From positions 66,234,511 through 66,298,510 of the forward strand of contig CM042148.1 in the NCBI GenBank assembly GCA_023376005.1: a stretch of 64,000 nt of DNA. Reading direction: 5' to 3'. The DNA comes from Doryteuthis pealeii. Taxonomy: Eukaryota; Mollusca; Cephalopoda; Myopsida; Loliginidae. Of the stretch, positions 1 to 10,439 are shown piece by piece. The position numbers and the translations under genes are program-made. Positions within the stretch are counted from its first letter, which is position 1. Each line of letters opens with the position of its first letter. The notes beneath the pieces were generated by a model. The model worked only from the letters and a program-made list of their open reading frames with translations. It did no database searches and was not told the DNA's origin.

Positions 1-20
1 ATATTGTATATAGATTGCAA

Positions 21-64
<44 letters not shown>

Positions 65-431
65 TGTAGGCAATATTATCTGAATAATTTATCTTTATAT
101 AATGGACTTTTGCAATAACGTAACAAAAATACAAATATATTTTACATTAACTTGATAATTAAGCCCCCATAAATATTCAACGTTTTACAAATGAACAACA
201 CCGGATCGTTAGAAGCAATGAAAAGGATTCTATTCAATCAATTTTGTAAGATAAAACCTTTTAAGCTGAGAAGCCGAAAAACGCGGAGCCTGAAAACAGG
301 AATAACTCCTCGTGTGTCTTGTCTATCCTGTATTCTTCGGAAACGTGGACTACATATCGTCGATACAAGCCTAAGAGAGATTTCATCAGACATGTCTCAG
401 AAAGGTTTTAAAACATTGGGTAGCAATCCCT

Positions 432-788
432 CACGCAAAAACGGCAATTTCCTACAACAACCCAATATGTCCAGGCATAGAAATGCGCATCATACGAAAC
501 CAGATGTATTGGGCTGGACATCTTGCTAGAATGGAAGACGACAGACAACCGAAGCAACTAGTCTATGGAGCACTGCAATGTGGGAAACGTCCGAGGCACA
601 AACCCAAAAATGCGTTTTACGGTTGTTCTTAAAAACAACCTTAAAACTCTCCATATAAATTTCCATAAGTGGGAAGGATATCTACGAATCGTGTGGTTTG
701 GAGCAGACTTATTCATGATGGCTGCAAGGCTTTGAGGTAAGGCAGCTCGAGCACCACACCCTGAAACGGGCTTTATGTAAACGGCAAT
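432..788 (+). pseudogene. Degenerate LINE ORF2 C-terminal tail
   Basis: Across shifting frames the forward strand encodes the zinc-knuckle-free C-terminal tail seen at the end of many animal non-LTR retrotransposon ORF2 proteins. Visible pieces are PGIEMRIIRNQMYWAGHLAR, then MEDDRQPKQLVYGAL and GKRPRH, then, after a frameshift, NNLKTLHINFHKWEG. In this family these follow the reverse transcriptase domain. Stop codons and frameshifts show it is dead, and it is 5' truncated. Copy 2 carries the same remnant with one frame less broken. Confidence 0.8.
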
Positions 789-803
789 ATTACTTATATT
801 GTA

Positions 804-1001
804 GGAAGCGCGTGGTGTAATGGTTAAAGTCATAGGAAATGGACTCGTCGCCCCGAGTTCAAATCCTGGACGTCGTAATTGCATTTCACTTAGCGCTAAT
901 ATCCTCCCTCCAGCTATGGGTAAATAGTAGGGCAGACTGGGCTCTTTAACCTTGGTTAGGCAAACGGTCCAGGAGAAGGAAAACTCTGAATTCAAACCAA
1001 G
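804..1001 (+). mobile_element. tRNA-derived SINE, family S2
   Basis: The element has a tRNA-like head with pol III A box TGGTGTAATGG at 813-823 and B box GAGTTCAAATCC at 855-866. A body shared with at least eight other copies in this window follows, containing GCTATGGGTAAATAGTAGGG. The 3' part ending in TTGGTAAATATATA in full copies is cut short. It lies directly behind the LINE tail. Family naming here is local (S2), because no database comparison was possible. Confidence 0.85.
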
Positions 1002-1440
1002 TTTTTAAGCATATCGCATCAAGAATTTGTAGTCGTTTCTTATTGTTATTTTATAAAGATTTTAGTATTTTCAGTGAGGGTTTTTCTAATGTCGGAGGAA
1101 GGGAATTTGGCTGAATGTTTTGTAATTAAATGTTGTTTTATGACACTAGTATCGGAGAGATGGTATGTAAGACGAGTGGAGGGTGTTGTGGTGGTATGTC
1201 CAATGTAGGTGCTAATATTTGATATGTTTTCTGAGAGTCACATTCAAAATGGGCAAGTAAATTTATACACTACATTGGTTTGATTTAGGGAGTTTTAAGG
1301 TTTGACGTTTTAAATTTAGTGTAGTAAGTAATCAGTTTTATTTTTTTGTTATTCGACAGGTTTGATGTGTCTGTGCATGATGTTGGTTATTATATATTCA
1401 TCTGATTTGTAATTTTTGTTTGGTTTCTGTAATATAATTT
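1002..1440. other. Unassigned AT-rich spacer
   Basis: I see no gene, tRNA or repeat boundary here. The only other copy is the segmental duplicate at 18,707-19,140. Confidence 0.5.
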
Positions 1441-1448
1441 GTTTCTGT

Positions 1449-1481
<33 letters not shown>

Positions 1482-1499
1482 ATATATATATATATATAT

Positions 1500-1969
1500 A
1501 TTATTTAATGGAGATTGTGTGTTTTTCTGTCTGTAACCGAAACTATATTCCTACTCAAGTCGCAATTCTCTTAGTTATTGACGTCACATTCTCCATGATT
1601 TATTTTTATCTAAACCTCAATTATTAATAAAATTGTCTTACATTATTAATACTGTTAACTATGTCTATATACTGACAACATGCAATTGTATTTATATATA
1701 CAACAAAATAGCGGTTTACAGTGTGAACGGGAAGGCTAATTTGCATATTAATATTAAAAAATCGAATTTAATAATTATGTGCTTAGTATTATTGATTTCT
1801 AACTGTTTGGTTTATTTTAATGAAATCTCTTCAATGAATCTTAAATGAAATCCATTAACAAGATAAATAACTGTCATTTTATTCTTTACTTCCTCTTTTA
1901 ACTAAATACTTAAATATTTTATTACATTAAAACTTAAATACTTGCACCCGGAGGGCATATATTTGCTAG
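1500..1969 (+). mobile_element. Non-autonomous Helitron, 5' end eroded
   Basis: This shares its interior and 3' end with the intact copies at 13,097-13,723 and 53,257-53,899. The 3' end has the Helitron signature: a GC hairpin (here damaged by loss of TG from GCACCCGGAGGGTGC), nine bases, then CTAG followed by T. The 5' start has merged with a (TA)n tract. A central deletion relative to the 13-kb copy removes roughly 150 bp. There is no Rep/helicase coding sequence, so it depends on an autonomous partner. Confidence 0.85.
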
Positions 1970-1980
1970 TATATATATAT

Positions 1981-2027
<47 letters not shown>

Positions 2028-2028
<1 letters not shown>

Positions 2029-2236
2029 AAAGAGAAAAATCTTAAAAATCGGCTATCATGCAATTATGGTATCATCTCCACTCATAGGTATCTGAATATA
2101 CCCATGAGCTTCATCAGACCGCAATCTTTATTGAAAATAGTATACAGATAAAGCTTATGGGTATATTCAGATACCTATGACTGGAAATGGTACCATAACC
2201 ACAAAATAGCCGATTTTTAAGATTTTCTTTTCTTTA
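2028..2236. mobile_element. Palindromic (TA)n-flanked foldback F1 with decayed hammerhead
   Basis: Two arms of about 90 bp are inverted around 2,135 and flanked by (TA)n on the left. On the minus strand CTGATGA (2,117 to 2,111) is followed by an 11-bp hairpin. The expected GAAA is mutated in this arm but kept in the other arm as GGAAATGGTACCATA, with a self-complementary stem III and an AUA site. It looks like a hammerhead-bearing terminal repeat that was duplicated head to head and then decayed. Confidence 0.6.
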
Positions 2237-2376
2237 CTAATTATATTGCTCTGTTTATAAAAAAGATAAACGGCGAGCTCTCAAATCGGACCTGAACTCT
2301 CTAACATTTTACCGTTGGAAAAAAGGACCAGCTTAGAATCATAATAATACCAAATTACCTGGTAACCCACCTACGA

Positions 2377-2466
<90 letters not shown>

Positions 2467-2814
2467 AGTATATTAAGAAAATTGAAAAAACACAGATTTA
2501 AATAAGTTGAGTGGTAAGTTTATTGGCCGACGCTGCAGTGTTTCGATATATTAATTAGATCATCTTCAGGGCATTTGTTGGTATAAGGAAGGTGATAAAA
2601 AATGTTATATCACAGAATAACCAGAAAAAGCAAGCGATAGTTGCTTGCTTTTCTGGTTATTCTGTGATTAAAAAAAATTGTTATCACCTTCCTTATACCA
2701 ACAAATGCCCTGAAGATGATCTAATTAATATATCGAAACACTGCAGCGTCGGCCAATAAACTTACCACTCAACTTATTTAAACATGTGTTTTTTCAATTT
2801 TTCTTAATATACTA
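2467..2814. mobile_element. 348-bp near-perfect palindrome F2 with paired hammerhead-like motifs
   Basis: The arms start TAGTATATTAAGAAAATTGA and close at 2,814 with the complement. The centre lies near 2,640 (CAAGCGATAGTTGCTTGC). Each arm has the order CTGAAGA, short stem, GAAACACTGCAGCGTC. On the plus strand the core is 2,710-2,716, GAAA is 2,735-2,738, GTC is 2,748-2,750, and stem I is GCC 2,707-2,709 with GGC 2,751-2,753. The mirror copy is 2,572 to 2,526. Stem II is weak, so cleavage is doubtful. It is bordered by (TG)n on the left and (CA)n(TA)n on the right. Confidence 0.65.
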
Positions 2815-2840
2815 CATACCATCGGATTCACTTCCATCTC

Positions 2841-2842
<2 letters not shown>

Positions 2843-2932
<90 letters not shown>

Positions 2933-2933
2933 G
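2843..2933. repeat. (CA)n/(TA)n microsatellite
   Basis: A compound dinucleotide tract lies directly against foldback F2. The open frame across it is a translation artefact. Confidence 0.95.
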
Positions 2934-3471
2934 ATGGAAATGTTACAGTAGTTGTTCCTGTTTTCCGGCTCCACTCAGTTGCACCATCTTTTTTGTTTGT
3001 TTGGCTTTTTGTTAGAAAACCCGGTTATGTTCAGCCCACACAACGATGTAACATCATTTCATTTTTGTAATCAATCCCCGGCACCTTGATGAACATTGAT
3101 AGGCAAAGGATTTGCGCGGTGGATATTCATTATCGATCCATGCCCATTGATCCCTCAATATCGACATTTCAGTGTTCGAATGAAAGACAAATGGATCCCC
3201 GGAGACGAAGCAAAACATTCCATTTTCACGCTGACGGTGCTGGGGGTGGGGGGTATATCAACATTAAAACAATTACTCGGCATGCAAGATTAAATTTCTG
3301 ATTTCTGTGGTCGACGAACCGGTGCTTTTTGGCCCTATTATTAGAACGAGACTGTTTGTTTATAAAGTAAAAAAAAAAAGCCTGTTATGTTTGCTGGCTG
3401 ATTAGTTTGACGGCATGCCAAGTTGTCTGGGTTTATCTTATATACCAGTGGTGTTATATATTCTTCTCTTC

Positions 3472-3694
3472 GGGTTTAGCTCAGTCGGTAGAGGTTCGAT
3501 ACCGGTCCTCGCCAATTCAGCGTATGTGTAGCACAGGGATTTAGTGCGGTAAAGTGATGAGCTGGTGGTAGGTGTGGCTTACCATCCAGACGCTGAAAAA
3601 CAAACTCCTTTGTCTAGTGCTAGTGAAAAGGGATTAGACTCACTTGCTGTCTGGCTGATAGTACTTTAGGCCACCTCGACCACTTTACTTATAC
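3472..3694 (+). mobile_element. tRNA-derived SINE, family S1, with target-site duplication
   Basis: The head contains A box TTAGCTCAGTCGG and B box GTTCGATACC, but the anticodon-arm region between them is deleted (compare 15,241-15,308). The body has the family-typical GTGCGGTAAAG and ends near CTTTACTTATACC. Similar roughly 20-bp sequences TATACC..GTGTTATATA at 3,441-3,460 and 3,690-3,710 look like the target-site duplication. Confidence 0.85.
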
Positions 3695-3704
3695 CTAGAG
3701 GTGT

Positions 3705-3712
<8 letters not shown>

Positions 3713-3748
<36 letters not shown>

Positions 3749-3755
3749 TTGTTTG

Positions 3756-3818
<63 letters not shown>

Positions 3819-3825
3819 ATATATC
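3713..3825. repeat. (TA)n/(TG)n microsatellite
   Basis: A compound TA/TG tract; the counterpart is 21,400-21,511. Confidence 0.95.
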
Positions 3826-3865
3826 GTCAATATCTGGTATATAATGGAGAGAGAGACAGAGAGAG

Positions 3866-4335
3866 ATGAGTGATTAGATGATAGATGGGGATTCTTACTA
3901 TTCAACTTCTGCTGTTACTGCTTTACTGGTTCTAATCGTCGCCCATTTTCTCTGGGCTTCTTATTAAGGGTTGGTCTTCTTTCTGTTGATTCTTCTTCGT
4001 GCTTGGCTGGTCATTGTTTGAACATTTATTAACAAACACGACTTGATTGTTTTATGACAATAAAGCTTTTGTTCCATAACCCTGTCCATACTCATCCGCG
4101 GTGAGACCGACCTATCAGAGTCGACAATAGCGTCTGCACTCCTCAGAAACCGGGTCGAAACTAAACTAAACTATCTCAAGCGTCTAATCTCGCGCTTTCA
4201 AGGGGTCAAGCAAAAGGTTAGTACCCATCAACAACTGTCGGGTAACTTTCCATGGACTCCGCCATTCTAAATCTAACAGTCCCTAATTCAAAATTTTAAC
4301 TACAGGTGCGTTCATAATTTATAAGCTGCTTATAA
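3866..4335 (+). repeat. Dispersed repeat R5
   Basis: Besides its duplicate at 21,537-22,030, a diverged third copy at 59,800-60,270 keeps the same order of blocks. These are a TTCTTCGTG..GGCTGGTCAT block, a TTTGTTCCATAACCCTGTCC-like block, a GC-richer core with GAGCGACA- or GAGACCGACC-like bases, and a final inverted CATAATTTATAAG..CTTATAAATTATG. The class is unknown; a decayed LTR or non-coding retroelement part is possible. No coding potential is seen. Confidence 0.6.
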
Positions 4336-4940
4336 ATTATGCAAGAGAGGTTAGAGAATCGCATACATTGTACGTAGCCATGTCGATTAGGGCTGTAGAA
4401 TACCCCGAAATGCAGAGGAGTAAGATCCCTCGAACGGGGATACCTGCCGGTGGTGGATTGCGACCCGTGATTTTCAAAGACGGGATTATAGTGGCTGAGC
4501 AGTCCATGACAGGCAACATACCACTTTGATCCTTACTTTGGCTAGACGAGCGTTCGGAGAGGCCTTCTCAATCGGCTAGTCATGTCAAGACCTAGCACTT
4601 ATGATTATCTCGACCGTATTGCTCTTATGGAAACCTCCAACACTTTTTTTTATTATATACCTGCTTGAAGGCATCCAGTGGTGAAGTTCCAATTATGGAG
4701 CTATGGGGAGTCTGGAGTATCCCTTCATCTCCATTACTACCAGGTCCACTCTGACCCAGAGTGGTAGTACCTGGTAGGGTCCCATCTATGGGTCAAATAG
4801 AAAAAATGTGTAAAAATTCGTTTAAAGATTGAGTTTAAAAAACATATTTTAGTACCCATCAAGAATGAAACAAACAAAATGTCATCGGCATAAAATAACC
4901 CCACATGGGTTTACATGGCGTAACATCCAACAATAGAACC
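4336..4940 (+). repeat. Dispersed repeat R4
   Basis: One of several copies in the window (22,030-22,650; 29,515-29,765; 36,998-37,315 reverse; parts of 45.3-46.2 and 47.6-48.6 kb). Consensus landmarks in order are GGTGG(A/C)..GCGACCCGT, GCAGTCCATGACA, CTTCTCCGATCAACCGGCTG, ATTGCTCTTATGG, a block about 290 bp in with CCAGGTCCACTCTGACCC, and a final inverted pair GGCATAAAATAACCC..GGGTTTACATGGCGTAA. There are no open frames or pol III boxes. It is probably a non-autonomous element specific to this lineage. Confidence 0.7.
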
Positions 4941-5031
4941 AAGCAAGTAATAATTTCATCTCAGAATATCTGACACGAACAAGTAGGCCACGGAAAGCAG
5001 TGAACAGAACTTTGCACAAAAAATAGCAAAG

Positions 5032-5250
5032 AAGCGTCCATTGTGTAATGGTTATCGCTATAGGAAATCGATACGGTGACACAAGTTCAACTATTCTTCA
5101 TCGACCTATGGGTAAATAGAAGGGTCAACTGGGCTATTCAGCCTTGGCATGGCAAATGGTCTAGAAGGGAAACTTTGAATTAAAACCTGTTAAACTCCGC
5201 TTAATGATGACCTTGTGTCACATCCTACACACGTTTGGAAGGGTTAGGAA
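5032..5250 (+). mobile_element. tRNA-derived SINE, family S2, diverged
   Basis: Head TGTGTAATGG..ACAAGTTCAACTATTC is decayed in the B box. The body CCTATGGGTAAATAG and tail CTTGTGTCACATCCTAC follow the S2 order. Confidence 0.7.
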
Positions 5251-5459
5251 AACCCATAAAGATAACAAAGAAGGAAATAGCCGACCGATTCTGGAATTAG
5301 AAAAAAGAAAGTTAATCTTAGAATATACGACACAACTTGGAAGGTCGAAAAAAGCAGCAACCGAAGCGTAATAACAGGAATGTAAAATAGTAAATTGAAA
5401 AATGGTGCCAAAAAGTATTGGTATTATCATCTTGTAATAGTTTTACAATGTCATTACTA

Positions 5460-5570
5460 TTGCAAGAGAGGAGGGGGGATGGGGGAAGGAGTAGGAGAGC
5501 GTGTGTGTGAGAAAGAGAGCAGAGAGAGAGAGGGAGAGAGGGGAAGAGAGAGATGAAAAGAGAGATAAGT
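5460..5570. repeat. GA-rich simple sequence
   Basis: A purine-rich tract of GAGA and GGGA units; the counterpart is 23,176-23,285. Confidence 0.9.
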
Positions 5571-5725
5571 GCTATATTGGTAAGGGGTAAAAATAGTCGG
5601 TTTAGCAGTGAATTCTCCCGCGGGAAAAAAGGCTAGATAATGAATTATTCATTCTCTCATCTGAATACAATTCTCTTTTCTGCGTCTGCTTCAGTCTGTT
5701 GTAAATTTGATATTACAATAAAAAC

Positions 5726-5764
5726 TACTACTACTATTACTACTACTACTACTACTACTACTAC

Positions 5765-5795
<31 letters not shown>

Positions 5796-5810
5796 AATAA
5801 ATAAATAAAA
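5726..5810. repeat. (CTA)n(TAA)n(TAAA)n compound microsatellite
   Basis: Trinucleotide runs grade into TAAA. The counterpart at 23,446-23,525 has a longer TAA run and no TAAA run, so the copies differ by repeat turnover. Confidence 0.92.
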
Positions 5811-5867
5811 AGAACAATAAAGATATATATGATCACCTATTTCCTAGAAAGGAATTTAGTCATTTAG

Positions 5868-5970
5868 TTAAAGATACGTGTGGTGCATTAATTATAAGCA
5901 TCGTCGAGCCGGGTTCAAATCCTGGACGAAGCTGTTTGCTTTTCACCTAACGCTATAGGAAAAAGTATGA
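5868..5970 (+). mobile_element. SINE S2 fragment (head plus short body)
   Basis: The B box GGGTTCAAATCCTGGACGAA at 5,909-5,928 and downstream TCACCTAACGCTATAGGAAA fit S2. In copy 1 the head between A and B boxes has an internal deletion that copy 2 (23,590-23,705) lacks. Confidence 0.7.
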
Positions 5971-6030
5971 AGGCATAAATTAAATTAGTGAAATAGATCA
6001 CTAATTAGGGCTGATCCTATTCTAGTAATG

Positions 6031-6273
6031 GTCACCCCAAGCGGAGTTTAACAGGTTTGAATTCAGAGTTTTCCCTTTCCTAGACTGGTTGCCTAGTCAA
6101 GGTTAAAAAGCCTAGTCTGTCCTACTATTTACCCATAGCTGGAGGAAGATTAGTTGGATTCATACCTTTCCCAAGGGTTTGAGCGCTATGTGAACTGTAG
6201 CTTCAGACCAGGATTTGAACTCAGGTCAATGAGTCTATTTCCTACGACTCTAACCATTAGACCACGTGCCTCC
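6031..6273 (-). mobile_element. tRNA-derived SINE, family S2, reverse
   Basis: On the minus strand, A-box-like TGGTCTAATGG (6,265-6,255) and the S2 body and tail can be read down to the CTCCGCTT segment at about 6,035. Partner 23,765-24,003. It lies head to head with another S2 fragment, making a local inverted SINE pair. Confidence 0.78.
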
Positions 6274-6329
6274 AACTACAAATAATATATATTCTCTCCT
6301 TACCACTTCTATGGTAGAGAAAACTTGAT

Positions 6330-6475
6330 TCTTTAGCCTTATTTGGCAACCAGTCTAGGAGAAGAAATAACTGAATTCAAACCGGTCTTTAGCTAGGCAA
6401 ACGGTGTAGAAGAAAAACATTGAATTTAAAACAGCTTTAATCCGCTTAAAAATTGACCTCGTGTCAAATCCAGCC
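6330..6475 (+). mobile_element. SINE S2 tail fragments, tandem
   Basis: Two successive pieces carry the S2 motif (AACCAGTCTAGGAGAAG.. and GCAAACGGTGTAGAAGAAA..), then GACCTCGTGTCAAATCC. This looks like an internal tandem duplication of the S2 3' half. Present in both large copies. Confidence 0.55.
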
Positions 6476-6589
6476 AGTTGGATAAATACTATAATAAAAG
6501 AATCGAAAACCCATCGGGTTGGACAGCCTGATCTCTCCACCGAAAACAGACGTTCTCCCAGATTCTCCTGACGAAGTCCTTCCCGCCTG

Positions 6590-7460
6590 CAACAATCTTT
6601 TCTAGCAGTCCTGCACCAAAGCTCACTCGTCTCTTGTTCGTCACTGCCCTCGTCAGCAACACTGGAACGCAACTCCCCGGTGTGTTAAGGCAGGTCTTAA
6701 ATAATCATACTAAAATCCTACATCCGGGTCAATCGCACAATGTAGTAATTTCCATGCGCACCAACGAGTTAGTCCGACGTCAAGCCACGACTCACGATCA
6801 GGAGAATAAGTTCAGTCTCTCTAATCATCCATTACAAATATATATCAAAATAATCACTAAAGTAAAATCGCCGAAGCGCTGGAAGCCCGGGGAAACTGTT
6901 CGTACGGTTATTGGCAATACGGTTGGGTTTGTCATGTATGTGCCTGTGCCTGTGCCTGTCTCTGTGCACCTCGCTGTCACGCTCAGACTTGGCTTCACTG
7001 TCGTTTTTGATGGAGCTCTCGATTGACGCTACCGCAAAAAGTGTGATGTTCTTCCAGTTATTTGGTTTTAGAGCACAAAACGCATTAAACCGATTGAAAT
7101 TCACCGCTAATCAACGAAAGTGTATGGCGAGTCGTGTATGAATGTCAAAAACGTCCGCAAGTGGTTTATGGAGTTTTCAACGACGATGGGGTTCAATGCT
7201 TCCTCAACGATCTGGTACGATATGGACATACAAGAGTCACAGCTTCTACAAAAATGCATCAACTTAAATGGTGATTATGTTGCAAAATAGATACATGGTT
7301 AATGCTACCAATAAGTGTATAGTTCGGGGAGTTATTCAGTTTTTGAATGCAAAAGGCATTAAACATTTTGAGATGCATTACCATTTAACACAAAATGTAT
7401 GGCGAGTTGTACATAGATGTCAAAAATTTTCCACAAGTGATGTAGGGAGTTTGTGAATAT
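6590..7460. other. Balanced-composition block with a 130-codon frame, probably non-coding
   Basis: The only non-repeat open frame of note is 6,634-7,026 (+), present in copy 2 as 24,359-24,751. I count four replacement and two silent differences between the copies, so there is no sign of protein-level constraint. The block contains a diverged direct repeat (about 7,070-7,196 and 7,345-7,455, sharing GTGTATGGCGAGT and a ..GTCAAAAA.. stretch). I recognise no domain. I regard it as unassigned repeat sequence. Confidence 0.35.
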
Positions 7461-8420
7461 ATGTTGTGAGTTTGGAATATATTTTGGTAATTTTGATCAG
7501 ATGTTGTCCCGGCCTCCTGCCTTAATTTATGCTTAGCGAGCAAACGTCAGGTGAATTTTCGCCTCAACTTAGATATTTTCCGAATAGTGTTTTTTGTCAC
7601 ATTTTTGTCGGCAAATTTAAGAAAGAGTGTGAGAGAGTTAAATCAAGATTATTATACTTTTACATATTGAACAAAATGCAATAGCTATTAAGTAATCATA
7701 TCAAACGTTGTAATAATTGAATTAAACAAACTGTGGTATATCCACAGGTCCTGCTAGTAGTAATTAAATGCTAATATTTATTTTGTATTTGTGCAGTACT
7801 GAAAGTTTATTCCATTATAAGTTATTATAGGTTTATTGGAAAACAATTAGGGAAAAGGGAAAATGTGTCCCTGAGGATAGATCTCAAGTGCCAATACTGT
7901 AATTTGATTGATACCTAAGGACAATATATATATATATATATATATAAAGAAGTGATACAAGGACTGCTTAAAAATCCCTTGGTGCCCGTCACATCGATCA
8001 TCGCTGATGATCCACCCTAGCTGAAAACCGTGACGCCTAGTTGTACGATACATCTTATCGATGCGTACAGGGAGGTCGTCAGTGATGCACTATCACATTC
8101 GCCGGTTACGGGTTCTTGTGCATCATATCGGCTCCGATAGCAACCCCAACTTAAATCCGGTATTTTCAAGTTGCCACCCTGTAAACTACGTGCTGCTAGC
8201 ATTGACACTTTTTGCTACCAGTGAACTACACAAGAAAAACTCGACCTCTTAAATCGAGAAACCACAGTCAGTGTGAGCCAATGAAAAAGTCCATCCCTCC
8301 TACCTCTAATGTATAATGGAATGGTCTTTTCCTCCTGGTTTCAGTCTAATTTACTTTACTAGAATTTCACCACCAACGACGTTGTCTGTTCCTCTGGAAA
8401 CAACCACCTGGCCATCCCAA
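7461..8420. other. Unassigned sequence
   Basis: Apart from a short (TA)n at 7,924-7,946 I see no gene or known repeat. It is nearly identical to 25,186-26,158, the most conserved stretch of the large duplication together with the first 2 kb. Confidence 0.5.
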
Positions 8421-8450
8421 AAACAAAAGGCACAGGAGGAAGAAGCACAA

Positions 8451-8453
<3 letters not shown>

Positions 8454-8482
<29 letters not shown>

Positions 8483-8787
8483 GCTGTGCATCGAATCCAA
8501 TGATGACACCACGCGAATCCATTTCCTCCAATTTAATCGGTCTGGTTGCGTCTTGCCAACTGACTATGGGGATATTCAAGTCCTCCAGGTTTCTTTTGGT
8601 ATTGTCTTTGTACCTGAGCTTTGGTCTACCGATTTTACGTGATTCCTCTCTCAGTCGAAAGTACAGAATTTGCTTTGGTAGTCTGTCATCCCAAGTCTGT
8701 TTAAGTGGCAAGCCCATCTCAGGTTGCGCTGGACAAGTATTTCATGCATGCCAGGGAGTCCAGTTCTCTTCAGGATGGTCCTGTTTG
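8454..8787 (-). pseudogene. 5'-truncated LINE ORF2 tail flanked by 33-bp target-site duplication
   Basis: The minus strand encodes an ORF2 C-terminus: TWDDRLPKQILYFRLREESR, then KIGRPKLRYKDNTKRNLEDL and NIPIVSWQDATRP, followed by a (GTA)n 3' tail at the low-coordinate end. Identical 33-bp direct repeats at 8,421-8,453 and 8,788-8,820 (containing AAAGGCACAGGAGGAAGAAG) flank it, as expected after target-primed reverse transcription. The upstream NLRWAGH-like part is frameshifted. It is dead but structurally clean, and its type differs from the remnant at 432-788. Confidence 0.88.
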
Positions 8788-9169
8788 AAACAAAAGGCAC
8801 AGGAGGAAGAAGCACAACACTTTGTCATCAAAACTAGATTAAACTGTCAGCTGCAGTCGCTGAGACTGTGTATGTATGTTCAGCATTGGCCTTAAAAGTC
8901 CTTAGTGTGCCTGTAGTCAACGTGTACAAGCCCCTTCTTAAAGATCGTTGAAATGAAAATATAAAATCAAAGTTTGTTTATTTGTTTGCTATAGGAATTC
9001 AAACATATTCTCCAAAAGTCCCATTTTGGAGGCTACTTGCGCCTTGACCATCAGAATCATGAATAACCTTAATTGTAAAAAAATCGGCCCCTTATCTGCT
9101 AACATACCAGCAAACGTTAGGATTACGCAATTCTCTAAATGTAAAATAGAGACAATGTATGGGAATCTC

Positions 9170-9170
9170 A

Positions 9171-9202
<32 letters not shown>

Positions 9203-9433
9203 TAGCAATAGTGATATATATATAATATAGCAATAGTATATATATATTATATATATAAATATATAATATATATATATATAGCAATAGTATATGGTTATGA
9301 CTAGATCACTTAGTAGTGCCAAGTTTTGCGGTATATTACTGACCGCTCAATATCTGTAATAGAAACTATTATACATACACACAACACACGCACACACACA
9401 CACAACACACACCACACATATACATATATAGTA

Positions 9434-9478
<45 letters not shown>

Positions 9479-9494
9479 AAGTGCTCTAAAAACA

Positions 9495-9530
<36 letters not shown>
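9170..9530. repeat. (TA)n/(CA)n compound microsatellite block
   Basis: Several TA tracts separated by AGCAATAG spacers, a CACA tract at 9,376-9,417 and another TA run at 9,497-9,529. Copy 2 keeps only a 39-bp TA run here (26,915-26,953), so about 320 bp was gained or lost. Confidence 0.92.
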
Positions 9531-9532
<2 letters not shown>

Positions 9533-10154
9533 ATTGTCATTCACCGTATAATCCCGTTTTCTGGATCATCGTACGGCTGGATAGGCAGGCTTCTTCAGGC
9601 TTGGATCGAAACTCGACCGCGCCATATACATGTACAGGACCCACTTTGAAAAAGATAATTTACTGATACAAACATATAAAGCCTCTTGGAGCGCTCTCTC
9701 AGTTTAGGAGAACTATGTAATTTCAGCGTAATTAGCGGCCACCAGAAAATTGAAAATTCCACAGGGCTCAACCCTCGAGATATTAGATTTCATTCTCACA
9801 TTCTTCAAAAATCCTTCTCCACAATCCGTTCAAACTAAGAAGATGTATTGTATCAGCTAATTTTGCCTTTTGAGATGTGTCTTGCTGTCCCTTCTTCTGA
9901 ATAATACTGTAAGACTTGATTTGATCTAATGAACTCAGGAATTGATATCATAGCCGATAGATAAGTAGATAAACCTTTATCCAATAGGCTCTAAGATGGC
10001 GCCAAGTGATTGTTCCTACGGACGCCATTGTCAAGCTTATATAACATTGATTACAGTGTTCCTAGTTATTCTGCAGTCATAAATTCATTGGTAAAACAGC
10101 CAGTAGACGGGAAGGTGTGTCCTTGATTATAGATCTCCAATACTCTAATTTGAT

Positions 10155-10410
10155 TGATAAGTAAGTAAAGTCTTCGGGGCGGCCTAATGTCGGTATCAAC
10201 GAGACAGCGAGGGAGTCCATCCCAATTTTACTAGTGCTGGACCAAGTAAATTATTTTAGCGTTTGAGGTGAAGCACCAGATCTACCGTTAGCTCCTCACT
10301 TTACCGCACAGATCATTGTGCTACTCATACGCTGAGTTGGCGTGGGCCGGTATCGAACCAGGAACCTTGTGATTCCTAGCCGAACGCTCTCCTGACTGAG
10401 CTAAACCGGC
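10155..10410 (-). mobile_element. tRNA-derived SINE, family S1, reverse
   Basis: The minus-strand head (10,410 downwards) reads GCCGGTTTAGCTCAGTCAGG with a B box GGTTCGATACCGGCC, then the S1 body, ending in CTTTACTTACTTATC. The copy at 27,588-27,823 is among the most diverged parts of the large duplication. Confidence 0.85.
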
Positions 10411-10439
10411 CCTTCATTTGATTGATACTAAACGAGTAT

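Larger units (their letters stand above)
1..10419. repeat. Large segmental duplication, copy 1
   Basis: This segment matches 17,687-27,831 in the same orientation. Base 1 aligns to 17,687, and similarity stops just after a shared reverse SINE head at 10,419 (partner 27,831). Every embedded element is present in both copies, so the duplication came after those insertions. Divergence is uneven: around 200-2,000 and 7,500-8,300 the copies are almost identical apart from short indels, while near 4,600-5,000, 6,000-6,500 and 10,150-10,400 there are many substitutions. Copy 1 begins at the window edge, so its true left border is not visible. Uneven divergence suggests a real duplication, perhaps with gene conversion, but an assembled second haplotype cannot be excluded because a gap lies between the copies. 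Confidence 0.93.

Noticed and set aside
804..880. Functional tRNA gene in S2 head
   Set aside because: No closing acceptor stem or clear anticodon loop, and it is part of a dispersed SINE.
558..995. 145-codon minus-strand frame across LINE tail and SINE (also 18,252-18,690)
   Set aside because: It is antisense to the LINE remnant and SINE; no independent support.
2786..3070. 94-codon frame after the F2 palindrome
   Set aside because: It crosses (CA)n(TA)n and differs by frameshift in the duplicate copy.
6634..7026. 130-codon frame present in both large duplicates (also 24,359-24,751)
   Set aside because: Four replacement against two silent differences, overlapping frames on both strands, no recognisable domain and internal repeat structure; conservation is explained by the duplication.
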